Positions 1 through 9,400 of a DNA stretch of 13,508 nucleotides are shown here, piece after piece. Source of the DNA: JBJKPP01 sp046706145 (lineage in GTDB: Bacteria > Bacteroidota > Ignavibacteria > Ignavibacteriales > Ignavibacteriaceae); NCBI GenBank assembly GCA_046706145.1, contig JBJKPP010000193.1, positions 1 to 13,508 of the forward strand, read 5' to 3'. The position numbers and the translations under genes were made by a program. Numbering within the stretch: the first letter of the stretch is position 1; each line of letters starts with the position of its first letter. Under the pieces are notes generated by a model. That model made no database searches. It was not told the origin of the DNA and saw only the letters and a program-made list of their open reading frames with translations.

Positions 1-378
1 CTTCTTTGTGTCCTAATTTTCCCCAAAGTTATTTTTATTACCGCTTTCAGTGTTCTTATTATTTCCGATTCCATTGCTGCATTAATCGGCAGAAAATTTG
101 GGAAACATAAATTTCTTTTCAAAAGTCTTGAAGGAACTTTAGCCTTTTTTATTAGTGGAATAATAGTGGTTTTATTTACACCTAAAATAGATTATTTATT
201 TGGGGAATATATTATAGGAGTAATTGGCGTTGCTATTGGTGCAATAGCGGAAAATGTTTCTTTTGGTTTAGCAGATGATAATCTTGCTATCCCCATTTCA
301 ATTGGTATCACAATGTGGCTTCTCTATTCTTTTATGATGCCAAACTTACAGCTAATTCTAAATAATGTTCCGAGGTAG
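1..378 (+). CDS. Dolichol/phytol kinase-like CTP-dependent membrane protein, 3' part (5' end outside window)
   Basis: The reading frame is open from the first base and stops with TAG at 376-378, leaving 125 C-terminal residues. Visible residues 23-50 carry the signature of the SEC59/VTE5 branch of the CTP-transferase family: DSIAALIGRKFGKHKF (23-38) followed by KSLEGTLAFF (41-50). A second family block follows at 80-98: GAIAEN, then ADDN, then a proline in a membrane segment. At least three hydrophobic segments are visible (about 4-22, 47-59, 69-84), as expected for this polytopic inner-membrane family. Known members use CTP to phosphorylate polyprenols or phytol, or belong to the phosphatidate cytidylyltransferase superfamily. 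The exact lipid substrate cannot be read from the sequence. An internal ATG at 166 is not the true start, because the signature motifs lie upstream of it. The next gene begins 2 bp after the stop, so the two are probably co-transcribed. Confidence 0.85.
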   Translation, partial: LLCVLIFPKVIFITAFSVLIISDSIAALIGRKFGKHKFLFKSLEGTLAFFISGIIVVLFTPKIDYLFGEYIIGVIGVAIGAIAENVSFGLADDNLAIPISIGITMWLLYSFMMPNLQLILNNVPR

Positions 379-380
379 AA

Positions 381-1472
381 ATGTCAAGATGGATTTATGT
401 TTCAATATTTGCTTTTTCAACTTCCATAATATTAATATCATGTAATCCTAATCAGCAGCCTGCTCAGGGCAATGAAGATCAAATTTTTGTCGTTGCTGAT
501 TCAACTGAATATAATACATTAGAACCCATTCTAGACTCTACGTTTGAAAAAATTATATATACTCCCCAACCGGAAAAATTGTTTGACCTGACTAGAATTT
601 CAACTAGTGAGATAGAAAGATACAAAAAGAAGAAGAACTTAATTATAGTTGCTCCTTTAGATTCGAAATCAAATACGGCCAATTATGTAAATGCAATAAT
701 TGATTCAGCTGCAAAAGCTAAGATTATACAAGAAAATGGAGCAGTTGTTAGAAAGTATAATCTTTGGGCAAGAGGCCAGTTAGTAATGGTTCTAACTGCG
801 CCTACGATGGGTGAATTGAAAAAGGAAATTAATAGTAATAGTGATAATCTTTTGTATGCTTTTCAGAAATTTTCGGACGAAAGATTGAAGCAAAATTTAT
901 ATAACAAAGAGTATGAAAATAAGAAGATGATGGGCAAATTATTTAAGCAATTCGGATGGGTTATGTATGTAGAGCAGGGCTACAGCTTAGCTGTTGATAA
1001 TCCTAAACATAATTTCATTTGGTTGAGAAGATCCCCAGGGACCAATATGGAATGGTGGATTTTTATTCACTGGATTGATAATGCGACCCCAGCTGATCTT
1101 AATCCAGACTCTATTAGAACAATCAGAAACGATGTAACAAAACTTTTTTACAGAACTACCAATGACAGTGCATGGGTTGTTGTTGCAAAAGATTATTACA
1201 CAACAAATGAAGTTAACTTTAATGGGCGTTATGCAATTATGACACAAGGATTATGGGAATTAAATACCAAAGGTATGGGCGGTCCTTTTGTCAGTTATAC
1301 TTTTTTCGATGAAAAATCTAATAGGCTTTATATGGTTGACGGCTCACTGTACGCCCCAGCTTATTATAAAAGGAATCTTATACAGCAGATTGATGTGCTT
1401 TTGCAGTCCTTTAGAACGAAGGACCAGATGAGCAAAAAAAGGATAAGCGATTTATTAAGTGATGCCAAGTAG
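381..1472 (+). CDS. DUF4837 family lipoprotein
   Basis: This 363-aa protein has a type II signal peptide: short charged start, hydrophobic stretch (about 5-19), and a lipobox ending LIS-C at Cys21. It is therefore predicted to be lipidated and anchored in the envelope. The body matches my memory of the DUF4837 family of Bacteroidota-type bacteria: a VVADSTEY-like first strand, PQPEKLFDL near residue 62, FIWLRRSPGTNMEWWIFIHW near 212, GLWELNTKGMGGPFVSYTFF near 290, and a C-terminal YAPAYYKRNLIQQID block. The family has no established function that I know of. The ATG at 381 follows a GAGGT at 372-376 that overlaps the upstream stop, a plausible ribosome-binding site and sign of coupling. The gene ends 5 bp from the stop of the convergent DUF2723 gene. 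Confidence 0.85.
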   Translation: MSRWIYVSIFAFSTSIILISCNPNQQPAQGNEDQIFVVADSTEYNTLEPILDSTFEKIIYTPQPEKLFDLTRISTSEIERYKKKKNLIIVAPLDSKSNTANYVNAIIDSAAKAKIIQENGAVVRKYNLWARGQLVMVLTAPTMGELKKEINSNSDNLLYAFQKFSDERLKQNLYNKEYENKKMMGKLFKQFGWVMYVEQGYSLAVDNPKHNFIWLRRSPGTNMEWWIFIHWIDNATPADLNPDSIRTIRNDVTKLFYRTTNDSAWVVVAKDYYTTNEVNFNGRYAIMTQGLWELNTKGMGGPFVSYTFFDEKSNRLYMVDGSLYAPAYYKRNLIQQIDVLLQSFRTKDQMSKKRISDLLSDAK

Positions 1473-1482
1473 TGTGACTACT
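1468..1482. other. Short hairpin over both convergent stop codons
   Basis: AGTAGT (1468-1473), loop GTG, ACTACT (1477-1482) form a perfect 6-bp inverted repeat. It contains the TAG of the DUF4837 gene (1470-1472) and the TAG, on the reverse strand, of the DUF2723 gene (1478-1480). There is no U-tract on either side, so it is not a canonical intrinsic terminator. It could be a weak bidirectional end structure or a by-chance palindrome of two facing stops. Confidence 0.3.
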
Positions 1483-3388
1483 CTCCTAAAACTTTCAATA
1501 ACTCTTCAGGCAGCGGGAAAGAAGGAAAATTATCTTTCACTTTTTTGATATACAATTTTGCTTTATTTACGTTGCTGAAGCCGATTTCGTAGATTGCTCT
1601 TCTTTCAAGCATACTTGCCACATTTCTCTCAATAAATTTGCTGTATGAATTCTCGTTCTTTGGAAGCCGGAGAGTAAAGTCCGGGGCTTTTGCCGGAACA
1701 TAAGAATCTCCTTTCACAACTTTAAATAAGAACAAATCTGGTACTAATGTATAACCTTTTGGCAAGCTGAATTCACCCCGCTGCATCTCGTTTTCAACAA
1801 GTTCCGGAGCGATGTAGAAGTTTCTTTTGTCAATATTTGTTGCCACAAGGTTTGTCATAATGGCCCTGTAAAGTCTTTCCAGCAAAGCCGAATCATAATT
1901 GCCGCCTTCTTCAAATGGTCTCACGGCGTTTTTAAACTCGTCCACCAAGTCTTGAATTCCCGATAACACATCCGGGTAATTTCTTTGTAATTGGCCATAA
2001 TACCATGACCTCCTTAAAAGCTCTTTGTCAATTACAGCAACGTCTCTTCTATAATTCTCAACATATCTGAAATAATAAGATTCCGAACCAAAATAATCCC
2101 ATTCATATGTCAATACGATAGAATTTTTTGAGACACTGCTTAAAATATCTTTAGTATAGTCATGAAAAATGTAATCGTTATGCTGGTCGACTTTTGGAAA
2201 ATTATAGTAAGATTCGATAACAATAAAAACTGCAACTAGACCCAGGGGGAGGGCAGCGTATTTCTTGTGAGACATCAGCAATTTTGTTAACTCTAAGATG
2301 CCAAACACTGAAATATATGCTAACGAGATATAAGCGAGAAGAAAATAAGAGTCAATATCATGAATATCGTAGTTGATGGAATATATAATTGTTGTGAAGA
2401 AGGAAATACTAAAAAATGTAAGTAATCTAGTCGAATATTTATAAGCGAATAAAATCCCAATTAAAATTATGAAAGATGAAATTCCAAATTCTGACGGTAA
2501 ATTAGTGATAAAATAGTTGAACTGTTTCCCTGCAGACGCAAAGGAAGAAAACATCCAAACTCTGTACTGCGCTCCTGAAACATGATGGATCAATCTTTCG
2601 AGATTCGACGGATTGCCCCAATTTAATACAGGATTTTGACTGGCCCTAATAACTAAGTATGAGTAGAATACTATTAATACAGAAATAAAAATGGGAAGCA
2701 TTTTCACCAGTTTAAGAAGAGAACCCTTCCCAAATTTGTTTTTATAGAAATACAAATAAGCCGCAGCAGGAATAATCAGGATTGTGGTCATATGATTTGT
2801 AAAACCCAGAGCCAAAATCGCAGAAAATATAAGCCAGTCTTTCATACGATTATTAATATAGGCCTTGAGAAGAAAAATAATGATCAGATTAATTAAGAAA
2901 ATGTGCAGCGGATAAACCTCCACCGACGTACTTTGGCTCCAGAAGGTTTTTGAAAAAGCAAGCAGTAATCCAACTAAAATCGATGCTGTAATCTTTATGT
3001 CTTCACTTAGGAATGGAAATCTATTCTTACTAGCCTTTTTGTTTTTAGGTTTATCTTTAATTTGATTAAAGTGTCCAGCAAGCTGCGAAAGGTTATCTAA
3101 AATATACTTAGCGTTGTATATAAAAATTCCAATTCCCAAACTACACCAGATCGAAGCTAATAAATTAAGCTGATAAATTTTTGAAAAAGGTAAAGGGAGC
3201 AAGTAAAACAGATGTCCGACGAGCGTGAACAATGGATATCCTGTGGGATGAGCAATTCCGAGCAGTGCCTGCACAGTTGCTAATTCTCCAGAATCAATTT
3301 CAACTACAGACGGAGCGAGTGTACATTGATAAATTATAAAAACCAGAAGAACGGGTAAAAGCCAGTAATATTTTTTTATAACTTTCAA
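1478..3388 (-). CDS. DUF2723 family membrane protein, putative protein O-glycosyltransferase (GT-C fold)
   Basis: This 636-aa protein has an N-terminal polytopic half and a soluble C-terminal part (about 430-636). The first membrane segment (about 9-22) is followed by the DUF2723 signature: acidic loop VVEIDSGELATVQAL (28-42) and GIAHPTGYPLF (44-54). An acidic first extracytoplasmic loop is the catalytic hallmark of GT-C glycosyltransferases. Around ten further hydrophobic segments reach about residue 425. The soluble part has the family-typical NSIVLTYEWDYFGSESYYF block and the RRDVAVIDKELLRRSWY block. The human DUF2723 protein TMEM260 is a protein O-mannosyltransferase, so transfer of a polyprenyl-linked sugar to exported proteins is a reasonable inference; donor and acceptor are unknown. 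The start is TTG at 3388. The glnE stop lies in the same frame 3 bp upstream and excludes a longer start, and the chosen start leaves the first membrane segment complete. No clear Shine-Dalgarno is visible, so translation is probably coupled to glnE. Confidence 0.85.
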   Translation of the reverse strand: MKVIKKYYWLLPVLLVFIIYQCTLAPSVVEIDSGELATVQALLGIAHPTGYPLFTLVGHLFYLLPLPFSKIYQLNLLASIWCSLGIGIFIYNAKYILDNLSQLAGHFNQIKDKPKNKKASKNRFPFLSEDIKITASILVGLLLAFSKTFWSQSTSVEVYPLHIFLINLIIIFLLKAYINNRMKDWLIFSAILALGFTNHMTTILIIPAAAYLYFYKNKFGKGSLLKLVKMLPIFISVLIVFYSYLVIRASQNPVLNWGNPSNLERLIHHVSGAQYRVWMFSSFASAGKQFNYFITNLPSEFGISSFIILIGILFAYKYSTRLLTFFSISFFTTIIYSINYDIHDIDSYFLLAYISLAYISVFGILELTKLLMSHKKYAALPLGLVAVFIVIESYYNFPKVDQHNDYIFHDYTKDILSSVSKNSIVLTYEWDYFGSESYYFRYVENYRRDVAVIDKELLRRSWYYGQLQRNYPDVLSGIQDLVDEFKNAVRPFEEGGNYDSALLERLYRAIMTNLVATNIDKRNFYIAPELVENEMQRGEFSLPKGYTLVPDLFLFKVVKGDSYVPAKAPDFTLRLPKNENSYSKFIERNVASMLERRAIYEIGFSNVNKAKLYIKKVKDNFPSFPLPEELLKVLGE

Positions 3389-3391
3389 AGT

Positions 3392-6220
3392 TTACTTGAA
3401 GTATTTGAAGAACAATTGTGAAATAGATTTTATAATATTATCCAAATAAATTTCAAAATCTTCAGTTTTTTCAAAATTCATCTTTGCAGCTAAAAGAGGA
3501 TTATTCTTTCCGTTTTTATAAATCAACGGGTTTTTATTATCAAAAATTAACTGGTTCTGAAGCTCAAGGTTTTTTAAGAAAAGAAAATTTTTTTTCACGT
3601 CTTCAGATTCAGGTAATTCCCCTGTTTCATTAAGAAGATCTATTTTCTTAGGCGTGTCTATTCCCATGAACTTCTTGTACAACTCACTATGCTCTAACAA
3701 TTTCTTCTGAATTATGAATTCTATATCCGAGAGTCCACCCCTGCTCTTTTTGATATTGAAGACTTTTGCTATCGACGAAAATTCTTTTGGATACATCTTC
3801 TTCCGCATTTCAAATAATTCTGAATTGATAACATTATCTTCCAGCGACTCAACTCTATTTGATAAAGAATTAACTAGTTCGTTAAAAATTTCGTTATTAC
3901 CTGATACGAATCTGAGTTTTGAAAAAGCTTGTAGTTCCCAAACTCTGGCTCTTGAATTTATGTAATTTTTATAACTTTCAATTTCCCAAACAAGCTGACT
4001 GCTTTTTCCTTCGGGTCGCAGCCTGCAATCTACTTCAAAGGGAGCAAAATTGGTTCTTAATTCAGTAAGAAAGTCTTGAAATAAACTCTGGACATTACTC
4101 ATATTTTCATGTTTCTTTACAATAAGTATCAGATCTATATCCGAAGAGAGCGTCATCTCTGAGGAACCGAAACTCCCCATGCCAGCAATAAAATATTCTT
4201 GTTCGGTTAAGTTATTCTTAAGAAATTCTGATGCGTGTTTTTTGATTTCCTGCGTGAAGAAGTAACTTAAAGTCTGAGAGAATTCATTTATAGAAATTAA
4301 TCCCAAGGTGAACTGTGCTGCCAGACTAAAAGTTATCTTTTTTGTGCTGAACCTATCTGCCGACAGGCAAGATTCAGAGATTTTATTTTCTCCTAGTTTT
4401 TCAAAGATACGTCTTGACAAGAAAAGTTCTCTCAATTCTTTGTCTTCAGCAAAAAGATTAATTGCTTTTTGAGAAAATTCAAATAAACTTAAAAAAGAAT
4501 GGAAAAATTCTTTGTCCTGAAATTCTTTATACCAGATTGAAAGAAACGGATCAAATTTTATAAACCTTACAAAATTGTCCAGTACTTTGTCTGGGTTTTT
4601 AGAGTTTTTTAGATATTCAACAAAAGTGCTTTCAATCTTACTAAACTCTTCTATGGATTTTTGGTCAAAATGTTTTTGTCCGAGTAATCCTTTCCCCGTC
4701 TCTAGGAATTCGAGATTCTTTTGTGCCTTGGAGGGGTTTTCGAAATTAATTTTTTCTTCATGTAATGCTTCAGAATCATCTTCATCCTGCTGGGTAATAG
4801 AATTAAAAATACTCCTTACTTTTTTCCTTTTTTCATTAAGTTCCTTCAAAAAAAACTCCGAACTCTCAAAGCCCATAAAGTTACTAAGTCTATCCAACAT
4901 CTGGCCATCTTTTGGTATGCTGTGGGTTTGCCTATCGTTCATCAATTGCAGAAAATGTTCGATTTTTCTGTAGAAAATATAGGCTTCAGACAGAATATCA
5001 ACTTCAGTTTGTTTCAGGAGATTATGTTTTTTTAGCTGCTCAATTGCCTTTTGAGTGTTGGGAGTTCTTAATTCCGGTATTTTGCCGCCGTTTAATAGCT
5101 GTAAAGCTTGAACCGAGAATTCTATATCCCTGATCCCTCCTGAAGAAAGTTTTATGTTTTCAGCACTATCTAGATTTTTTTCTATATTGTCTTTTAATTT
5201 CTTAATCTGGTCTAAAGGTGAAGATGAAAAAGAAGATGGATAAATGAAATGTGTCAAATAATTAATGAATTTATCATGTAATTCTCTGCTGCCCGCAACA
5301 AAATCCGCCTTGATGAGCATCTGTCTTTCCCAATCTTCGCCCCTGCTTTCGTAATAATCCATGTAAGTAGAAATAGATCCGCATAGAGGAGAATTTCTTC
5401 CGTCTGGTCTTAGTCTAAAATCCACCCGGTAGATGTATCCTTCGCTTGTTATTGAAGAAGCTTTTTCTATAAATAAATAAATTGCTTTAATCAAAATCTC
5501 GTGATACTCTAGATTTTGAGCTTTAAATTCATGTTCATAAAAGATAATAAAATCTATATCAGAGCTATAATTGAGTTCGTTGCCTCCCAGTTTACCGAGT
5601 GCAAGTAAGCAATAGTTGTTTTCTATCTCAGCAAGTCCTAGTTTAGTTATAGTTTCGTTGTAGCAAAGCTCGAATAATTCTTTAGAGATAACTTTGGCAA
5701 GTATGGAAAGTTGTTCTGTAGTTTCTGAAAGGGAAGAAATTCCAAGGATATCTCTCACACCAATTCTTAATATTTCTCTTCTTTTAGTTGTCTTTAAATA
5801 ATTTACTTTTGTCTCGAAGGATTTGTAAGAAGCTAAAGAGGAATTGACTGCATTTCGAAATTTTTCTTCTTTAAGTCTTTCTTCAAGAGTAGAAGGATTT
5901 GAAACCAGAAAGAAGAATTCAGGGTTTCGAACTAGTATATCTGTCAAATAATTACTGGTGCAAGATACAGCGACTAAAATTTCTGCATGAACCGGGTATT
6001 TTATACAGTCATTTAAAAAAGAGAATTTATCAAACCTGCTGTTTAAAATTCTTAAGAAATTAGACTCTGCTTCTGAATCAAAAAGTCTGTTACCAGCTTC
6101 TTTCTCAATACTTTGTATAAAAATTTCAAATTGTGCTGGGGCTATATAGCCGGCAGAAATTTCTGCAATTTTACTAATGAAATTTTCACTTATATTACTA
6201 TGAGAATTTTTCCCGGACAC
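3392..6220 (-). CDS. glnE: Bifunctional glutamine synthetase adenylyltransferase / adenylyl-removing enzyme
   Basis: GlnE adds AMP to, and phosphorolytically removes it from, a tyrosine of glutamine synthetase, under control of P-II and glutamine. This copy is 942 aa, close to the roughly 945 aa of the enterobacterial enzyme, and both nucleotidyltransferase halves look intact. The N-terminal half has LGKLGGNELNYSSDID (208-223, metal-binding D221 and D223) and RVDFRLRPDGR (265-275). The C-terminal half has GMGSFGSSEMTLSSDID (about 680-696, D694 and D696) and a matching CRLRPEGKSSQ block. By family precedent the N-terminal half deadenylylates and the C-terminal half adenylylates. The start is GTG: there is no ATG until residue 287, and AGAAGGA lies about 4 nt upstream of the GTG. 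The gene reads away from secA and is followed 3 bp later, in frame, by the DUF2723 gene. A palindromic repeat copy lies within its coding sequence near residues 617-623. No glutamine synthetase gene is present nearby. Confidence 0.95.
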   Translation of the reverse strand: MSGKNSHSNISENFISKIAEISAGYIAPAQFEIFIQSIEKEAGNRLFDSEAESNFLRILNSRFDKFSFLNDCIKYPVHAEILVAVSCTSNYLTDILVRNPEFFFLVSNPSTLEERLKEEKFRNAVNSSLASYKSFETKVNYLKTTKRREILRIGVRDILGISSLSETTEQLSILAKVISKELFELCYNETITKLGLAEIENNYCLLALGKLGGNELNYSSDIDFIIFYEHEFKAQNLEYHEILIKAIYLFIEKASSITSEGYIYRVDFRLRPDGRNSPLCGSISTYMDYYESRGEDWERQMLIKADFVAGSRELHDKFINYLTHFIYPSSFSSSPLDQIKKLKDNIEKNLDSAENIKLSSGGIRDIEFSVQALQLLNGGKIPELRTPNTQKAIEQLKKHNLLKQTEVDILSEAYIFYRKIEHFLQLMNDRQTHSIPKDGQMLDRLSNFMGFESSEFFLKELNEKRKKVRSIFNSITQQDEDDSEALHEEKINFENPSKAQKNLEFLETGKGLLGQKHFDQKSIEEFSKIESTFVEYLKNSKNPDKVLDNFVRFIKFDPFLSIWYKEFQDKEFFHSFLSLFEFSQKAINLFAEDKELRELFLSRRIFEKLGENKISESCLSADRFSTKKITFSLAAQFTLGLISINEFSQTLSYFFTQEIKKHASEFLKNNLTEQEYFIAGMGSFGSSEMTLSSDIDLILIVKKHENMSNVQSLFQDFLTELRTNFAPFEVDCRLRPEGKSSQLVWEIESYKNYINSRARVWELQAFSKLRFVSGNNEIFNELVNSLSNRVESLEDNVINSELFEMRKKMYPKEFSSIAKVFNIKKSRGGLSDIEFIIQKKLLEHSELYKKFMGIDTPKKIDLLNETGELPESEDVKKNFLFLKNLELQNQLIFDNKNPLIYKNGKNNPLLAAKMNFEKTEDFEIYLDNIIKSISQLFFKYFK
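4352..4371 (-). repeat. Palindromic repeat copy inside glnE
   Basis: Read on the minus strand this is CTTGCCTGTCGGCAGATAGG. It contains the self-complementary core TGCC-TGTC-GGCA (5-bp stem with one G-T pair, 4-nt loop). It matches the intergenic copy at 9830-9849 in 17 of 20 positions, including the first ten bases. In the glnE frame it encodes about SCLSADR in the region between the two catalytic halves. Because a palindrome of this type is found in two unrelated contexts, it looks like a small dispersed element instead of ordinary coding sequence. Confidence 0.5.
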
Positions 6221-6403
6221 GTTATCCTTCTGAGTTATAAAATATTTGTAAATAAAAACATATGCGCAAATTATTAAAGTTGAAATTAAGAGGAAACTTA
6301 ATAACCTGTTCCAGGGTTTAATTTATTAAAATTAAGTAAATTGCATTTCAGAGCATCTATAATTAATTTTAAATTTGATTAAAATTGACGGAGTTTATCT
6401 TTA
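6221..6403. promoter_or_regulatory. Divergent glnE-secA intergenic region with probable promoters
   Basis: These 183 bp are very AT-rich and must hold the promoters for glnE (leftward) and secA (rightward). For secA the best visible -10 is TATAAT at 6358-6363, 40 nt before the ATG; no good -35 stands at the usual distance (TTGCAT at 6341-6346 is only 11 nt away). CGGAG at 6389-6393 sits 10 nt before the secA ATG and may be its ribosome-binding site. An imperfect dyad at 6298-6321 (TTAA..ACC / GGTTTAA) lies near the middle and could be an operator or chance. I see no open reading frame or RNA gene here. Confidence 0.4.
6358..6363 (+). promoter_or_regulatory. Candidate -10 element for secA
   Basis: TATAAT is an exact sigma-70 -10 consensus. 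It would place the transcription start about 6370, with a leader of roughly 34 nt before the secA ATG at 6404. No matching -35 at 16-18 nt is seen, and in DNA this AT-rich an exact hexamer may occur by chance. Confidence 0.3.
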
Positions 6404-9400
6404 ATGATTGATATAGTTAAATCGGTCTTTGGCGATAAGAATAGCAAGGATATAAAGCGATTATGGCCTAGAGTAGATGAAATTAATACTGAATATGAAA
6501 AGATTAAGAACTTAACTGATGATGAATTAAAAGCAAAAACAGGAGTTTTCAAGGAAAAAATTCAGACTTACACTGAAGAAACTCGCAAAGAAATTGAACA
6601 AATCAAGGAAAAACTTCATTCAGATGAGGATTTTGACAGACAAGCTGCATACGATGACCTTGATGAGTTAGAAGAAGAATTAAATGATGAATATGAAGAT
6701 ATCCTTGATGAAATCCTCCCTGAAGCTTTTGCTGTCATAAAACTAACATGTGAAAAACTGCTTGGGAAATCATGGGTGGTTGCCGGACATAAGGTTGAAT
6801 GGAATATGGTTCCTTATGATGTGCAGCTAATGGGCGGCGTTGTACTTCATCAGGGTAAAATTGCTGAAATGGCAACCGGTGAAGGAAAAACTTTGGTGGC
6901 TACTTTGCCGTTGTATTTGAATGCCTTAACAGGAAGAGGCTGTCACCTGGTAACCGTTAATGATTATCTTGCTACCCGTGACGCCGAGTGGATGGGTGAA
7001 ATATTTAAATTCCATGGTCTGACGGTCGGATGTATTACAAACACTATGTCCCCCGATGAGAGAAAAAAAGAGTACGACTGCGATATAACTTACGGCACTA
7101 ATAATGAGTTCGGTTTTGATTATCTGCGGGATAACATGTCCATCGATAAAGAATTTCAGGTTCAGAGGCCTCATAATTATGCAATTGTTGATGAAGTGGA
7201 CTCAGTATTAATAGATGAAGCTAGAACCCCGCTGATAATTTCCGGACCAGTCGAAGTTGATGACCACAAATTCTACGAAATGAAACCCAGGGTTGAAAAA
7301 CTCTACAGAGTGCAATCCAATCTTGTTGCTAAATTGGTTCAAGATGCTGAGAAAAATTTAGACGGAGAAAATGGCAACGGGGGTAGACATGATGCAGGCA
7401 TGTTTTTATTAAGAGCTTATAGAGGACTGCCTAAAAGTAATAAGCTTGCAAAAGTACTTAGTGACCCGGAAAATAAGAAACTCATGCAATCAACTGAAAT
7501 GGAGTTTTTGAGAGAGCAAGCTAAACATATGCATGTTATTGATGATGAATTATATTTTGTAATTGATGAAAAAAACAATACAATTGAATTAACTGATAAA
7601 GGTAGAGAAGAGCTAGCAAAGGGTTCCGGAAATGAGAGCAACTATTTTATCTTACCTGACCTGGGAACTGAAGTAAGCAAGATTGAAAATGAAAGTGAAC
7701 TTAGTGAAGAAGAGAAAGTTAAAAGGAAAGACGCCCTTTATCAGAAATATTCCGAAGCTAGCGATAGAATTCATACAATTAATCAATTATTAAAAGCTTA
7801 TACACTTTTTGAAAAAGATGATGAGTATGTAATTACTGAAGATGGAAAAATTGCAATTGTAGATGAATTTACAGGCCGTGTTCTTCCTGGACGCCGCTAT
7901 TCTGACGGACTTCATCAAGCTATCGAAGCGAAAGAAAATGTGAAAGTAGAAAAAGATACACAGACACTTGCCACTATCACACTTCAGAACTATTTCCGAA
8001 TGTATAATAAATTGGCGGGAATGACAGGAACTGCAGAAACTGAAGAAGCGGAATTTTTTGAGATTTACAAGCTGGAAGTTGTTGTCGTCCCAACCAATAA
8101 ACCTGTTATAAGAGACGACCAGGATGATGCAATATATAGAACGAAGAGAGAAAAATATACTTCAGTCATAGAAGAGATTGAAGAATTGAAAAAAGAAGGA
8201 CGCCCGGTTTTGGTTGGAACTACATCGGTAGATGTTTCAGAAACGTTAAGCAGAATGTTGAAGAGAAAAGGTATCGCACATAATGTTTTAAATGCCAAGC
8301 AGCATCAAAGAGAAGCAGAAATTGTTGCGCATGCGGGTGAGATTGGTGCTGTTACTATTGCAACCAACATGGCAGGTCGTGGAACTGATATAAAATTAGG
8401 TGCTGGTGTTGTCGAAAGAGGAGGACTATTTATTCTCGGTACGGAAAGGCACGAATCAAGAAGAATTGACAGACAACTAAGAGGTAGATCGGGAAGACAA
8501 GGAGATCCCGGGACTTCTAAATTCTACCTTTCTCTAGAAGATGACCTGATGAGATTATTTGGAAGTGATAGAATCTCAAATGTTATGACAAGAATTGGAA
8601 TTGAAGAAGGGGAAGTAATTCAGCATAAGATGATAACCAAATCAGTGGAGAGAGCACAAAAGAAAGTTGAGGAAAATAACTTTTCAATAAGAAAAAGACT
8701 TCTTGAATACGATGACACAATGAACCAGCAGAGAGAAGTTATTTACACGAGAAGGAATAGAGTTCTTCAGGGCGATAGGATGAAGAGTGAAATCTATACC
8801 ATGCTCGAAGAATATGTGAGAGATGTTGTTGATAAATATTTTAACGATGTTTTGGCTGATAGGATTAAGGAAGATATTTTTCAAAACACGCTTGTTGAGT
8901 TCAAACTTGAACCGGAAGAATTTGAAAGTCTTGGTGATGAAGGAGTTGTAAAACGAATCTTAGAAGCTTCAAAAGGATTTTATGCCAAAAAAGAAGAATT
9001 GCTTGGACACGAAATGATGACCCGCCTTGAAAGATACGCAATGCTAAGTGTGATTGACCAAAAATGGAAAGAGCATCTGCGGGAGATGGATGATCTAAAG
9101 GAGGGAATTGGGCTTAGAGCATACGGTCAAAAGGATCCGCTTGTTGAATATAAAACGGAAGCCTTCAAACTTTTTGTAACACTGCTTGACGAAATTAGAA
9201 ATGACGTTGTATCATTTGCATTCAAATTTTTCCCACAAGCTCCTGAAGAGGTTCAAAATAGAAAAAGAAGACAGGGTGGCAGAATGGTAGAGACAAAACA
9301 AAGTGTACAAAATATAGGTTTAAAAAGAGCACAGCCTGCGGAAGTTTCAGAACCTGCAGGAAAACCACAGCCTGTTCGAGTTGGAGAGAAAGTGGGAAGG

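Noticed and set aside
3714..3965. Open frame of 83 codons on the plus strand
   Set aside because: It lies entirely antisense within glnE, whose protein family is clear, and it has no recognisable features.
4575..4973. Open frame of 132 codons on the plus strand, Ser/Phe-rich
   Set aside because: It is antisense to glnE. Its Ser/Phe/Leu-rich composition is what the reverse complement of Lys/Glu-rich coding sequence produces.
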